The notes under the pieces were generated by a model, which worked only from the letters and a program-made list of their open reading frames with translations, ran no database searches and had not been told where the DNA came from. A program made the translations under genes and the position numbers. A DNA stretch of 64,000 nucleotides from Ornithodoros turicata (taxonomy: Eukaryota > Arthropoda > Arachnida > Ixodida > Argasidae), in assembly GCF_037126465.1 (NCBI RefSeq), contig NC_088206.1, forward strand, positions 67,769,687 to 67,833,686, in the 5' to 3' direction. Positions 46,580-59,100 of the stretch are shown piece by piece (position 1 is the first letter of the stretch; each line of letters starts with the position of its first letter).

Positions 46580-46835
46580 GTGGTGGTGGTGATGGTGAAA
46601 GGGCTTGCCGTTGTCGGCCTCACGTATATGGTCAACGTCACGACTGACGCCCTGGGGAAATGTGCGTCCTGGGCCGACTTCTAGGGGAACTGTGCCGACA
46701 TATGTCTGAAAGCGTCTGAGGAAAACCCAGGAAAAACCGCAGACAGCACAGCCGGCACCAGGACTCGAACCCGGGTACCTCCCAGTCTCGACGTGACATG
46801 GGCAGCACGCTAACCACTGAGCCACGGGAGCTGGT
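46580..46835 (-). mobile_element. tRNA-derived SINE (Ruka-like), with full head
   Basis: Read on the minus strand: GCTCCCGTGGCTCAGTGGTT (A box TGGCTCAGTGG), GGGTTCGAGTCCTGG (B box), the family body, AAGTCGGCCCAGGACGCACA and a CACC/ATC tail. TACAGTG on both sides is a possible short duplication. It is the most complete copy in the window. Confidence 0.9.
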
Positions 46836-47059
46836 ACAGTGTTCAGGTGGTACAGGCAGGTTCATTATATCTTTGCGTCCTTCGAAAGTCACGACGGAAC
46901 TGATTGGCTCAAGTTTCCGCGCCAGTGAGAGCGCGATTCGGAATTTCGCACAGAAATTTCTTAAGGAAAAGTATTCAACGAGGAGCATTAAATACTCTTT
47001 AAAGCAACTGGATTTTTCCGAGATATACTTTGGCGTCACAGTTGGAATTGGATATAGTA

Positions 47060-47694
47060 TTAAAGTGCCACTCCGGACTCGGAAGACCGCGTTTATTTTA
47101 TTTCGTCCACGAAAAGAAGGCGCCTCACGGATTCTACACGAGAAATTTCAATCTCGTTTACGAACGCTGTGCATTTCTGTAAATTTTTGACGGTATGCTG
47201 AGCCGCCACAAGTTTCCATGACGCGAGGAGCGGGTGACGTCATCATAAGCCCACAAATGGTAATGACGTCATGTTCTGGGGAGGGCACTCGTCTCCTAGC
47301 AACGATGCCGTCGTCTGGGGAGGGTCACGTGGTGAAGTCACGTGCGCTCATCGAAAGAGGGGAAAACGGGAGAGATGTCTTCTCCCTTCTTTGAGTTTTC
47401 TCAAAGGTCGGATCAGTCGGATGATGTCTCGTGGGTCTCCGCTAACGGGGTGCAAAAAGTGAGCCCCCCCAAAAGAGGCGAAGGGCAACAACGTTGCCAG
47501 ATGAGAGCCGGGCGCTCCGTCGGAGCCTAACATGACGTCACAGTTCTCAAAAATAGAAATTAATTTTCTCTAGCTTTCGCGTCACGTAGAGCCAAAATCT
47601 TTTGCAGGGATTTAAAGTGATACAAGAAGATTTCAGTAACATAACTTTGGTAGGATTCTGAAGACACGAGATTTAGTCCGCAGTGGCACTTTAA
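47060..47694. mobile_element. Inverted-repeat element with TTAAAGTGCCACTCCGGACT ends
   Basis: The left end TTAAAGTGCCACTCCGGACT matches the right end AGTCCGCAGTGGCACTTTAA inverted. It contains several GTGACGTCAT / ATGACGTCAC motifs. The plus-strand open frame overlapping its left end shows no domain. Confidence 0.7.
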
Positions 47695-48707
47695 AGAAAC
47701 ACGAAGACCATTACCAAAAAGCTTTATTAGCTCGCAGGAACAAGTGCAAGTGCTTTCCAAAATTACTATCCGATAGCCTGCCCCGTTTTTTAAGGCATTC
47801 CCCCAGTACTGTACAGGCGCTCTACGAATGCGAACGATTGCTCTACAGAAAAGACAGGATTTAATGTCGTCTTTCTTCTCGTCGTTGCTTTAACCTCATG
47901 AAGAATTTTTTAAAAAATATTTTACGTGACCTCTCTCGCTACGACTTCCGGCACGGTTCTTCTATCCTGCATGACAGGGTTCTCGACGGTTTACCTGCAT
48001 AACCTTCAGGACAACACATCGCCTCATGGGTGCTCCCAAACCCGAGGCGCTGCATGCTTGCCCTTCCGAAAGAGTGACGTGGATGTGTCGAATGTTTCAG
48101 ACGCTAAAAGTATATGTACAGCACAGGGAACTATCTGCAAAGTAACTTGGAAAATGAGTAGAGCTCATTGAAAAAAAAAAAAGTCTAGTTAGATTACTAA
48201 ATACTGACCTGTAAAAGTATTTGCAAGGTACCAAGTTACTCGCAATAGTATTTTAGATACGTACCTCAAATACTCTTCTCAAGTTACTTTACAACTGTGT
48301 TCATAGGTATCACCCTCTCGCTGTCAATCCCGCTTGATTCACAACATCTTGTGAAGCTAGGCGGTCCGCTCGCAGAATGGAGTCTCCGTAAAAAAAAGAA
48401 AAAGAAGTATCTACTAAGTAGCCACTAAGTAGCCACGAAGTAGCCAACTTGTAGCCAACAAGTAGACAACGAAGTGGCCAACAGTATAGGAAACTTGACT
48501 CAGAACATTTTATGAAGCTTTCCGATCCGGTGCCTTACAGAATGGACTCTCAGTAAAAAAAAAAAAGGCAAAAGAAGTATCCACAAAGTATCCACAAGGT
48601 AGCAACGAAGTAGCCATGAAGTAGCCAACTCGCTGAAATTTTGACGCCACGACGAAGGTAGCCCATTGGGCGCAAAATAGTCAAATATAGCAACCCTGGT
48701 TAACAGC

Positions 48708-48920
48708 CGGGAGGTACCCGGGTTCGAATCCCGGTGCCGGCTGTGCTGTCTGGGGTTTTTCCTGGGTTTTCCTCAGACGCTTTCAGACATATGTCGGCAC
48801 AGTTCCCTTAGACGTCGGCCCAGGACGCACATTCCCCCAGGGCGTGAGTCGTGACGTTGCCCACATACGTGAGGCCGACAACGGCAAGCCCTATCACCCC
48901 CACCCCCACCCCCACCACCA
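48708..48920 (+). mobile_element. tRNA-derived SINE (Ruka-like), 5'-truncated
   Basis: It starts just before the B box (GGGTTCGAATCCCGG) and ends in CACCCCCACC repeats. A perfect 13-bp duplication, CCTGGTTAACAGC, lies at 48695-48707 and 48921-48933. The duplicated target includes the last bases of the hAT-like element, so the SINE inserted after it. Confidence 0.9.
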
Positions 48921-48933
48921 CCTGGTTAACAGC

Positions 48934-49733
48934 ACCCTGAGAACGTCCTTGTCCTGCCCTTCTAGATGTGGTTAGAGTCACTAGTTGTGCCCAGCTTCAG
49001 GCCTTTCACATCATGCAGTTTGGGGTCCTCCAGCTGGTCTGAATCTATGCCGTACTGTTGCCTCGAGGCACATCGCCATTGAAGTCACTGAATTTCAGTC
49101 ACCTTATTTACTGACACTACTAGACATTAGGACATCTAGAGGTCATTTAAGCCATTCTCCAGGTTGGAAAGCGTCCAGCACGTTTAGGGTTTTCCTTTTT
49201 CTGTGAATCATATGCTCCCTCTCCTCCTGAAAGTGAAGAAGGAAATACAGATGACAAACACATTGTTTTCTTGAAAGAGCAGCATAGTTGTTACGACGCT
49301 GATATAGCATGATATGGGACGCTAGCGAAGCGGCTGCGGTAACGATTATGTAGAGGAATATCAGGATTTCGAGATGTTTGCGTCGGCAGACGATCGTGGC
49401 GCAGATGTCATGGCCTGCAAGTTCTGCACTTCGATTGCTTAATCGCTTAGAAAAAGGAAAAAAGTGGAGACGTTTGTCTTTCGCAATGCAGCTCCTCATT
49501 CTCTTTCGTTTCACAGTCATGGCTTTTTTCCCCCACACGTATTTCGGATATTAACATAGCTGGTATAATTAAACGACGAAAAACTCCGAATTCTCGGAAA
49601 ATATTAACTCAGAAAAACGTGAAATCCTCCGCATATAAGAAAAAAAAAAACTAGCCCCGAAAAAAGCTGGATCCATATGAATAAGGTATAAGTGCAGTGT
49701 TCGTCCTTGTCTATTGCAGGTCGGGTGCGTTTG
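48934..49733. other. No gene recognised
   Basis: Only short open frames without domain features are present. Confidence 0.35.
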
Positions 49734-49789
49734 TAGAGATATCGTTAGGCATATATAGATATCGTATAGATATAGATATCGTTAGACTC

Positions 49790-49862
49790 ATCGCTGCATG
49801 GACATTGTTCCATGCAGCGATGTTCCCGATGTTCCCGAACCGAAACACTGTTTCGGTTCGGG
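49790..49862. repeat. Two adjacent perfect hairpins
   Basis: ATCGCTGCATGGA / TCCATGCAGCGAT has a 6-nt loop (49790-49821). CCCGAACCGAAACA / TGTTTCGGTTCGGG has a 1-nt loop (49834-49862). They lie about 60 bp before the TATCGATA array. Confidence 0.85.
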
Positions 49863-49924
49863 ATATGCGCAGTGGCGGTTTCTTATTATTTGGGGCCCCA
49901 TACCGCTTGAGTACTAGTGGTGCA

Positions 49925-51100
49925 AAACTATCGATAGTACTACCGATACTATCGATAGTCGTATGAGAATCGAACTATCGATAATAAGGAAACAATCGAT
50001 AACAATATCTATAGCTGACTATTGATAGACTATCGATAGTACTATCATATTGGACTGTCGATAGTATAAAAACTACCTATATTACTATCGATAGTATACT
50101 ATTCATAGTCGGCTATCGGAAAACTATCGGGAAGCAGATAAAAACAGAGAAAGAAAATGCCTTACCCCTACAGGTTTACAAGACAACTGAGAGCAGCTTT
50201 CCCTCTGAATTTGAACATTGTGCTTCTCATGCCTCTCAAACCAACCGCAAGGTCATGTGGTATACTCTCTGTACTAGATTGACTGGCATTGTATTCTCAT
50301 GGGTAAGCGTACGATTTTATGATGATCATCTTCTTTCACTCCTTGCAATGCATCATTCATACGTTGCAGTTCATAGTTACAGCTAAACGGAAAGAATTTG
50401 TGTCGCAAGTGATTCTGTCTTCGTTGACACTGTGCCAGTGGCAAAACCAAGACGGAAACGTATGCATCGATAAGGACAACCAAATCTAGCGATAGTACTT
50501 ACTATCGAGAGTCAACAATCGCCAGTCTTTACACTATCGATAGTGTAGTAATATCGATAGTCGGCTATCGATAGTACTATCAACAGTCAGCTATCAATAA
50601 TTTTTCAACGCTAGCGATAGTACTGTCGCCTGTCAACAATCGATAGTTTTTACAATATCGATAGTACTACCAGCAGTCGGCAATCGACAGTGTTTCGATT
50701 CTTTCCGATAGTAGGCTATCGAGAGTTTTTCGACACTATCGATAGCGCTATCAACAGTCGGCTACTGATAGTTTTTCGACTCTATCGATAATCGACTGTT
50801 GATAGTACAATCGATAGTACTATCGACAGTCGGCTTTCGATAGTTTTTCGACATTATAGATAGCGCTATCGGTAGTCGGCCATCGATAGTTTTTCGACAC
50901 TAACGATAGTACTATCAATAGTCAACAATCGATAGTACTACCGATAGCCAACAACAGATAGTTCTTACACTATCGACAGTACTATCAACAGTCGGCTATC
51001 GATACTTTTTGGACACTATCCATAGTTTTGAAACAGAACTATCGATAGTATTGATATAGTCAATTTATCGATAGCTAGTTACTACTATGATAGTTTCGCA
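49925..51100. repeat. TATCGATA-rich palindromic repeat array
   Basis: Dozens of variants of CTATCGATAGT, GATAGTACTATC, AGTCGGCTATCGATAG and ATAGTTTTTCGACACTATC occur between 49925-50110 and 50480-51090. The part from about 50120 to 50480 in between is ordinary sequence. The array is imperfectly tandem, with a unit of roughly 55-60 bp in its second part. It has no coding potential. Confidence 0.85.
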
Positions 51101-52084
51101 ACACTATTGAATATCCGCTTCTAAATGTTAAGCAATTTCACTGGCAATTTTACCAAATCACGCAAGAGGGACCATCAAAGATGTGGCGAGTGATTTTCCT
51201 CTACAGTGTGACGCCAGCACGATTTCTTGCGTTGAACTTCCTTTTATCGCCGACGCCGGGGATATTCCCGACGCACCCCCAAGACCTCCCAGAAGCCCTA
51301 CACATCCATACCCACCCAGTGTCCCTGTCCCTGATCCACAAACAACACCGAGCATTTTTGTCAGAATATGGCTGCCAAGCCTGTCGAAACCTTTGTCGTC
51401 TGCTAAAGCATGTTTGTCGTCTGCTATCCCGACTAGCCACTTGCATCTCGCGTGACGGCTTCACTCAACCTTCGAGCCATTTACTCCCCCCCCCCCCTTA
51501 CCTGTAATGGCGAGCACGCCGCATGATAAATTACCGACCGTGAAATGAGTCTTGTAAGGATGCCAAATGAAGGGCTATTCTTGCGACACGCTAAGTTCAT
51601 GAGCGACATTACGGGGTTGGACGCGCGCGTCTCAAATGGCGTCCTTTGCGGAGGACGACGACACGCGTTGAAATTCAACTATGCGAGCTCATTGACATCA
51701 CCGTATACGCAGTAATTGCAGGGTTTTTCCTTTATCGATGCACTTTAGTTATCGGAAACATCTCAGCTATCTCAAATATCTCAATCATCAGTTTATCCCT
51801 GCTGTCGTAATGCGTTGAGCAATCTGCCGCTAAAAAGGATGTCCGGTACGTGCTGTAAGACTTTATTCTCGGTCCTTCCACTCGAATACGCGATTTTATG
51901 TATACATGTAAATCGCGGAGCAGCGAGCTTGCGACATTTATTTTAGGACCCCTTCGCCGAGGGTGTTCTATCACCACATCTGTTTCTGGAATCGAAGTCC
52001 CGGAAGGCTTTGACTCTATCAAAGAAACTTCGTTATCACACATGCTCATAGGGGCGGGTGCATGATTTTTCTCGGGGGGAGGGG
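51101..52084. other. No gene assigned
   Basis: A plus-strand frame at 51183-51455 encodes a Pro-rich stretch (PPRPPRSPTHPYPPSV) that superficially resembles a stalk exon like the one at 16579-16725. No downstream domain exon follows, so it is not called. Confidence 0.35.
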
Positions 52085-52089
52085 GGGGT

Positions 52090-52608
52090 GCCTTGGAAAC
52101 AACAACTTTATTTTGACTTTGGAGAGTGGGGAGGTTTATCGCCAGAGGTGATACTCTACCCCATTGCTGGTGGGGATGTGGGGAATAAAACGACGAGCCC
52201 TTTCACAATAACGATCGGAGTCCGATGGTGTCCAGAAATGTCAGAAGAGCTTTGAGCGCAGATCGTTGCTGGGCTGGATTGGGCCAGGGACCAAGCAATT
52301 TCGATAGGGAGAAGGGGCGAGAGTCCAGCTGACGAAGAGACTCGGAGAGCGCGGTTCGAGAAGGTTGGTTAGTGGGGGCAGTAAAGAAGAATGTGCTCCA
52401 GATCCTCAAGAGCACCACAGTGGCAGCAGGTGGGAGAGTCAACTTGTCTCAAGCGGTAACGCCACTGAGCTGTAAAGGCCACATCGAGGCGCATTCGGTG
52501 GACTAATGCAGCATCTTGACGAGAGGTGTTTCGTGGCATGCGGAAAGCGAGCGTTGGATCAACTCTGCTCAACATAGATGAGGGGAGAATGTCTGCCTTG
52601 GAAAACAT
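52090..52608 (-). pseudogene. 3' end of another non-LTR retrotransposon
   Basis: The minus strand encodes a C-terminal zinc-knuckle region, PTCCHCGALEDLEHILLYCPH, in one frame and LLGPWPNPAQQRSALKALL in another, so a frameshift has occurred. The 3' region carries ATTCCCCACATCCCCACC and AATAAAGTTGTTG. Everything upstream of the knuckle region is missing. Confidence 0.75.
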
Positions 52609-53631
52609 GCTATTATACTACCAGGGTCAATTCATACTCTGTAACGACGGAAATTTGTGGTGCGTGCGTGTGTGTGGGAGGGGGGTCAGGACATCCGCCC
52701 CTGCACCTGCGCCCACCCACCCCTCTCGCGAAAGAAACGGGGTTGGTTAAGCAGGCACTTTTCCTGCACCGCACCCTTTGTAGTCCCTTAACACCCCCAA
52801 AGGCCTGCCAAGATACGAGTATCGCACCCCGTTATGCAATTTCAACCTTCCCTCCTCATCCCCCCCCCCTCGGGAGGAAAAGGCTCGCTATCAAGAGTGA
52901 ATGTTAGTACATTGGAAGAACTCAGAACCATCGTAATCCTCTCAAGACCGTGGCTTCCTGGCGCGGCCATGTTCGCCCTTATAGCTTCGAGCGTATAGTT
53001 CAAGTCTACCAAATTGGTGGCGCTGTCGAACACTATGACGTCATTTGTTTACAGTCAGGGAGAGGTCTATCAAGAGTGTTTCAGAGCGTTTGGCCGAAAT
53101 TGGTTGCCCCGCAGAACTTCTGGCTACATGCTCTCGGACATGCAACGCTATTCGTAACGCCAAAACGCTAAATGAAAGTGACATGAAGCCACGTAACAAA
53201 GCTCGGAGCATACAACCTTTATCTTCTTGCACATTTATACTGTCCATGAAGCGTTGCTCTTCTTGGCACAGGAAGTGCCACTGAAGCTGGTTCTCCTGGA
53301 GGACGACGCACAGAGAAAAACACGCCTGCGCAAGAAATTTCATGCGTTATGTCAATCTATTTGACAGACGTGACAGATCGCGCCAAATTACCTGTGCAGG
53401 TCGCAAGGTTGTCTATACGTACAACACTTTATAGTCATAAGCTACTACATCATAAGTTGCTGCCAAGGCGGTAAAAAGAAACAAGCGTAAACGGAGTGTT
53501 TTTCTGTGACGGTCGACTTCCTTGACAGATGATGGTACGGTCACACACGTGAGCACATTTTTTTACGGTATAATCCTTCCTGTTTCCTTCTTCTGCGGCA
53601 ACAACCCCTCTCCCGGGCCTTCACAGTATTG
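52609..53631. other. No gene recognised
   Basis: C-rich and A-rich low-complexity patches are present near 52680-52720 and 52860. No domain-bearing frame was seen. Confidence 0.35.
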
Positions 53632-53642
53632 CGCAATGACAT

Positions 53643-53853
53643 ACTAATAATAATAATTGGGGGTTTACGTCGCGATCATGAGGTTCTTTAACGTGCGATG
53701 AAAGCTCACCACACGGCACCCCCGTATTTAACGTCCCTCGCGTCTATGCAACTTGTACCCTGCCACCAAGTTGCTGGCGTCCTCGGCCGGGTTCGAACCC
53801 GCGATCTCGGGATCAGAAGGCGAACACGCACCGACTGAGCCACCGAGGCCGGT
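53643..53853 (-). mobile_element. Second tRNA-derived SINE type
   Basis: Read on the minus strand: GGCCTCGGTGGCTCAGTCGG (A box), GCGGGTTCGAACCCGG (B box), a body with CACGTTAAAGAACCTCATGA, and an ATTATTATTATTAG tail. A perfect 11-bp duplication CGCAATGACAT flanks it at 53632-53642 and 53854-53864. Head, body and tail are unrelated to the Ruka-like copies. Confidence 0.9.
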
Positions 53854-54888
53854 CGCAATGACATCCTGTTTAAAGGATATATTCCCTAGTAGCCCATCTA
53901 AGAGAGTAATATTGAAGTAAGTCCTATATCACCTTGCGAGACGCAGCGACGATCACGATTTCTTTGAAAAGCTTGTGATACTGTGGGCAACTGCACATAT
54001 TTCTTTTTTTTTTTCTTGTTCTAGGGAAAGCGTCGTGAAGTGATGTTTTCCCTCACTGCACATGCTGCTGGATGCATGATGTGCATTTTAAAAATGCTAT
54101 CGGTCTTCGTCTTCCACAGTTCCCTCTTCATTCAAGAACATACGTATTGGAGGCAAGCAAGCAAGCTGGTGTGAACTTGAAGATGAGAACATATCCTTGA
54201 GTCTGAGGAAATATGAAGAAGGGGATGAACACGGACAAGACCGATCAAAAACCAACAATAACACTTTTAACGGAATCACAAACAAGGTACAGCAGTTGGA
54301 CGAAGCTATAAGGAACAGGACACCTCTTCCTGCAATACTGTTTTTCACTTACCGTACGTTTCACAAAATTGCAGTACACATGCAGGAAGCTCATACGTAT
54401 GACATAGTCAGAATGCATGACAGAGATGTAGGGCTTTATGTGTTCCTGAGTATCTGTTTGTTTAGGGCAGTTCAATTGCGCCCTATGACTTTATAGGTAA
54501 CCGTTCTGACATCTGTACGAAAGCACTAAACAAGAACATAGGGGAAACAGTGCAGTGAGTGTCAGAATTCAAACACTGCACACGTTTCAGGGCTAGCGAT
54601 TTATTGCGGCATTGCACGGGACATTGCGAAACCTTCCACTAGGGGCGGCTTGAAAACTTCGCTTATCGTATAGATGGAGCTGCTAAGTGCCTGAGGCGCC
54701 ACTGTACGGTGTCTGTTTCAACGCGGACGGGCGTTATTGTGCGCTTGTTGTGTTACACGTACTAGCACGTGATTTTTCCGTTCAGTTTATTTTACAGTTC
54801 TTAATCACAGCTATCGCGCTTCTAAATTTTGTTCACTACGTTAGTCCAACGTCAACGAATGTATCTGGCGGAACTATAACAATAGTGA

Positions 54889-55049
54889 TTTTTAGTATAA
54901 AGTGCGCTATCGCCTTTGCGCACGTAAAGGATAGCGTGGGGGCTTCCGCGCATGCGCAAAACATAAAGAGAGCTTCGCGCACTGCACAGAATGAACCACG
55001 CCATCCCTTACGTACGCAGAGGTGATAGCGTATACGATGTACTAAAACT
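54889..55049. mobile_element. MITE, CGCTATCGCCTTTGCG family
   Basis: It shares GCGCTATCGCCTTTGCGCAC, CAAAACATAAAGAGAGCTTC and ACGTACGCAGAGGTGATAGC with 37094-37250. Confidence 0.8.
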
Positions 55050-55082
55050 TTCTAACGAAGCACTATTCTAGCACTTTTTACG

Positions 55083-55230
55083 TAATGGCGCTGCGTACGT
55101 CACGGACAGCGTGCTGGTCCTGCGTAGTGCGCGAAGCCCTCTTTATGTTTCGCGCGCGTGCAGAAGCCCCAACGATATCCCTTACGTATACGTAAAGGCG
55201 ACAACATACGATGCAGTATCACTCTGTAAT
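55083..55230. mobile_element. MITE, CGCTATCGCCTTTGCG family, inverted copy
   Basis: GAAGCCCTCTTTATGTTTCG is the centre in opposite orientation to the copy 35 bp upstream. The ends are more diverged (ACGTAAAGGCGACAACATAC). Confidence 0.7.
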
Positions 55231-56132
55231 GGCGGGTGACCATCCTCATGCACAAAACGTGATTCTGCACATAGTGTTTGTGCAGTGTGAACACGTACAC
55301 AACTCCCTTTCACACACTACAACTAAAACGCTCTAAACACTTTGCTGCCAAAACGATGCCAGCGCACCTACTGCCAAAACGCAGAACGAACAACTCACCC
55401 AACAGATAAGAACATAGTCGAGTGGCGATGCGGGGTAATTGGCTATAGTCGATGTACGTACTTGTTGATTCACCCAAGAACACACGTACAACATGGAAGA
55501 TAGGATTGCAGTGTCCTGTCCTGTCTTCTACGTTGTCCCTGTCTTCTAGGCTGCACCAACAAGAATATATAGATAAGGACATCCACAACGTCAGTCCATC
55601 CTCGAAGCGTCGTGTAAAGAAAATGAGTACCCCCCATCACGTCACTCGCAAGGGAACGTCTGTCCTCTCCCCAGAAGGCTACATTATACAATCCTTCTTC
55701 CGCCATACTACAGAAAGCGTCAACGGCATCGTTATCGGATTCACTTTCATCCTTGCGGGCCAACGAAAACAAACAACGCTTCCGTTAACATGGGAGAGCA
55801 CATTTAAGCAGATCCCCATGGACTCGGCAAAACTAGCGAAGCGAAACAACGAAACTGACATCAAGGATTAGATAAGAGGTCATCCGAGATGACCTATATT
55901 GAAACAGTCGGCTGCTTTTTCTAGTGGAAGCAAGGATATATGCGCGCGGCTAAACTACATCCCGACCGATATGTAAATGAGCGAGCGGAGGCAAAGGACG
56001 TTGTCGCTTTGTAAAGGACTGTCTCAAGGGCTTCCTAGCATCACGTGGGCAGCCCAAGGTCGCCCCTGGCCCGAGGCTTCACGTGTGGCTGTATAGGGGG
56101 CAGTAGCATCGGACGTTACGGCGCTTCATGAA
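55231..56132. other. Interval before the second secreted-protein gene
   Basis: A plus-strand open frame of 139 codons (55452-55871) has no recognisable domain and a poor start context; it is not called. Confidence 0.35.
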
Positions 56133-56140
56133 TATAAGAA
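56133..56140 (+). promoter_or_regulatory. TATA-like box of the second secreted-protein gene
   Basis: TATAAGAA lies 54 bp upstream of the ATG at 56194, which leaves room for a transcription start near 56163 and a short leader. Confidence 0.55.
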
Positions 56141-56193
56141 GTCTCGCGGCAAGATTGGAAGTCGAAGGGATTACAGTGTTACATCCGGTGAGA

Positions 56194-59100
56194 ATGGGAA
56201 AAATAAGCCTGGCGGTCTTTGCCGTGCTCTTCGGTGAGTACTAGTTATGCGTCGTACTCCCGAGCTAGCCTATAAGTATACTTCTTAATCGTATAATAGG
56301 GAACCTCGGAATTATATATGTGAATATACTGAGCCAAGTAGCTGATAAGTGTGATGTAACAAATTGATGCTTGGTCCGTGCGTGCATGATGATAGGTGTT
56401 CTCCGTTGTCCCTTGCTGATCATGGGGGCATAGCGATGTCCGAGGGGATTTTCGTAGAATCTTGAGAAATGCTCGTGAAACATTACTGCACTATTAGTTT
56501 GGTCACTAATGGTATGTAGTGGTCATTGGACGAGGACTGACCGTGTTCATTGTCTCGACGTGGCGTCGAGGTCCTCAAGTGAGGTTTGTGTGTGTGCGGG
56601 GGAAGGGGGATTACTGCACCTATAGGACAGACTTTATTCACAAAGAAGTGTAATAATTTTTACGCGCTCTTAGGATCTATTATTTATTTTCACATTCTCA
56701 GCTCTCATTTTTGTTACATAGACTTGGAGATTGAAGCTCGCAAATACAAATTTAGGCTAAAATATGCAAAAAAGCGAACAAACAAACAAACAAACATTAT
56801 ATCGAAAAACGGTGAGGGTAGACTGAAGCAGGCGCCTCTGTTCGGCAGCTATATTGAGCAGGAGACCATTCTTACAGCCTGTGATCGACACACCTTATAT
56901 GAGCCTTCAGCTTCAAACAAAAACAATGTCCCATTTTGCCCTCATCCCTCGGAAAGGAAGTAACGAAACTATATCGTGTACTCATATTGAAGGGCGTACT
57001 TCTTACGTCTCCGTATTCCGGCTACCTGTGTGTGTCAAGCACGTTGGTCCCTCCTTTTGCACGCATCGATATCCACACGGATCACGTGTGTCGAAAAGTG
57101 AACGGACGGATGACAGCGAGGTAATACGAAGTAAACATAAACGACCCGCCAGATAGCGAGAGTCAATTGAAAGGAAACTTATAACGAGATGTCGTGACGC
57201 AGACTTCCTCGTCTGTTGCTGTTGTTTATGTTTACCTGCGTTCCAATGTTGTCTGGAGGCCCGTCTACGTTGCACCGCGTGGAATTTTAAGTATACCTTT
57301 CCCATATTATATTTATGTTCACACTTTTGCTTGTTGCTATTGCTGGTGTCTTATCGTGTGGCTCTTGCGCTATAATCGGGACCTCCGCAAATACTGTTGC
57401 CTGCGGCCTCCACAGTTTTACGTATAGATATCCACTCAGATATCCGCGCATATTACAGGCGTGCTACGATTAGGAGTGTGACCGCGAAGCGACGCAGGTA
57501 TAAGGTGAACCGAATGCGGAAAACGGTAGTTGGGACAGTAGCGAAAATAATTATTACAAACTTTAAGCAAATACTATATATATGTAAACTATTTAGAGGT
57601 GCGCTAGAGGTTATATCGACGCTGTCTTATACCGACAGTTCTATTAAATACTTCTCCTAACATTTTTTATATAGTTTATCCGTTTAGTTTTGTATAGTTG
57701 TATAGTTTTATAGCACCTGTTTAGTTTGTATAATATAGCTTATCCGTTCGTGAACAGTTTACTCTGACGAATGCTCCTGTAGTCTGTTATTTTATACCGA
57801 TAAATACACGTGCATGCATCTATCGAATCAGCGCCGCATGGTGAAACAGAAAAAAAAAAAAAGAAAAAAAAGATAGAGAGAAAAGAAGAGCAGGAACATT
57901 TGGGGTAGCCACGAAGTGAAAAATTTAAACGAACGAGCGAGAAGTATAGACCAAGTTGAGTTTGAGCTTGAATGAACGTACATGAAAGCATGATATTAGG
58001 AATGTACATGACTTCAAGTTATGTGTAGATAGGTTACTTACACGATATACGGAGAGCCATATCGATGGAAGTTCCTCCATATCGAGGCCCAGAAAGATAG
58101 TAGCACTCTCAGGTCATAAATTTATTAGAATCTAAGTGTCTGTCCACATTTATATCACAGCCTCCATATCACAACGTTCAAGATCTCAGATCTAAAAAAT
58201 CCCAAAATCGCAATATCAAAGCTGCGAGGTCTGAGAATGACCGTATTTCAAAATATGATATCACTGAGCAACGTGTCAGCTTCTTGTGTTTTTCGGTGTC
58301 CGTCGAAGACATTTTGAGCGAATGAGGCGCACCTTTTAACGACGATTAGGCTTAGCAGGGCGGGCGCGCTGAAAAAAAAAAACCCACAACGAAACGTCGA
58401 TTGATTAGTCCACGGTTAGGTAAGACTAGGGTTGCCACCAGGCCGGTATTATACCGGCACGGCCGGTTATTTGCGCTCTCTGCCGGTTGCCGGTAGGAAG
58501 GTGATACCGGCAGCCTTTTGCCGGTATTTGTGGCTCAAGACCTTTCATAGGGGCTTTTGTGGGGTTTTGCCTTCAACATTCGACTACAGCTTGAATAAAT
58601 CTGGAGCACAGACCCAACCCCGCAGTCACCAGTCGTTTTCTTAATTATTCATTATTATTACTATTCGTTGTTATTATTATTATCACTGTTATTCAATAAG
58701 TCTTGTGTTCGGAGGGGACAAGAGCAGTGGTTGTGCAAAGCTGTTGGTGGTTGTGTCGAGCCAGCTACAACGTATCCTCACCCACTTTCCCTCTCCCACG
58801 AGCTTTTCGTCCTTTCCCTTTATTCTACCTCCTCTCCCTCAGCCGGTATTTTTCACTCCGAAAGGTGGCAACCCTAGGTAAGACCTATATAAGTGACTGT
58901 AATGAGGCCTAGGTTAGTCCAAGTCTGTTATGTGCAGGGCCCGCTTGCGCGGACGTTGAGGAAATTCCTGAGTGACTTCCTCCGTAGCCTTGGCGGTGCT
59001 TTACGTACGTGCAGCGTTGAATACTGTAGCCCGCGCCGAAAGCACTACCGAGGCCACTGAGGACACCACCGAGGAGTCTCCTCAACGTGTCTAGTAGTAG

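Larger units (their letters stand above)
45509..48698. mobile_element. 3.2-kb nested hAT-like element
   Basis: The ends are CAGGGTTGCCAGG and GCAACCCTG. The flanks GTTAGCAG (45501-45508) and GTTAACAG (48699-48706) are an 8-bp duplication with one difference. Both subterminal regions carry GTAGCCA-type motifs; around 48410-48640 AAGTAGCCA is repeated many times. No transposase was found. Two SINEs, a family B MITE and another inverted-repeat element have inserted into it. Confidence 0.65.

Noticed and set aside
46798..47190. Plus-strand open frame of 130 codons
   Set aside because: It begins inside a SINE and runs into the left end of an inverted-repeat element, so it is a composite of repeats.
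51183..51455. Pro-rich frame resembling a stalk exon
   Set aside because: No donor/acceptor pair with following domain exons was found; base composition alone can explain it.
55452..55871. Plus-strand open frame of 139 codons
   Set aside because: No domain, no signal peptide, no splice partners and no similarity to other sequences in the window.
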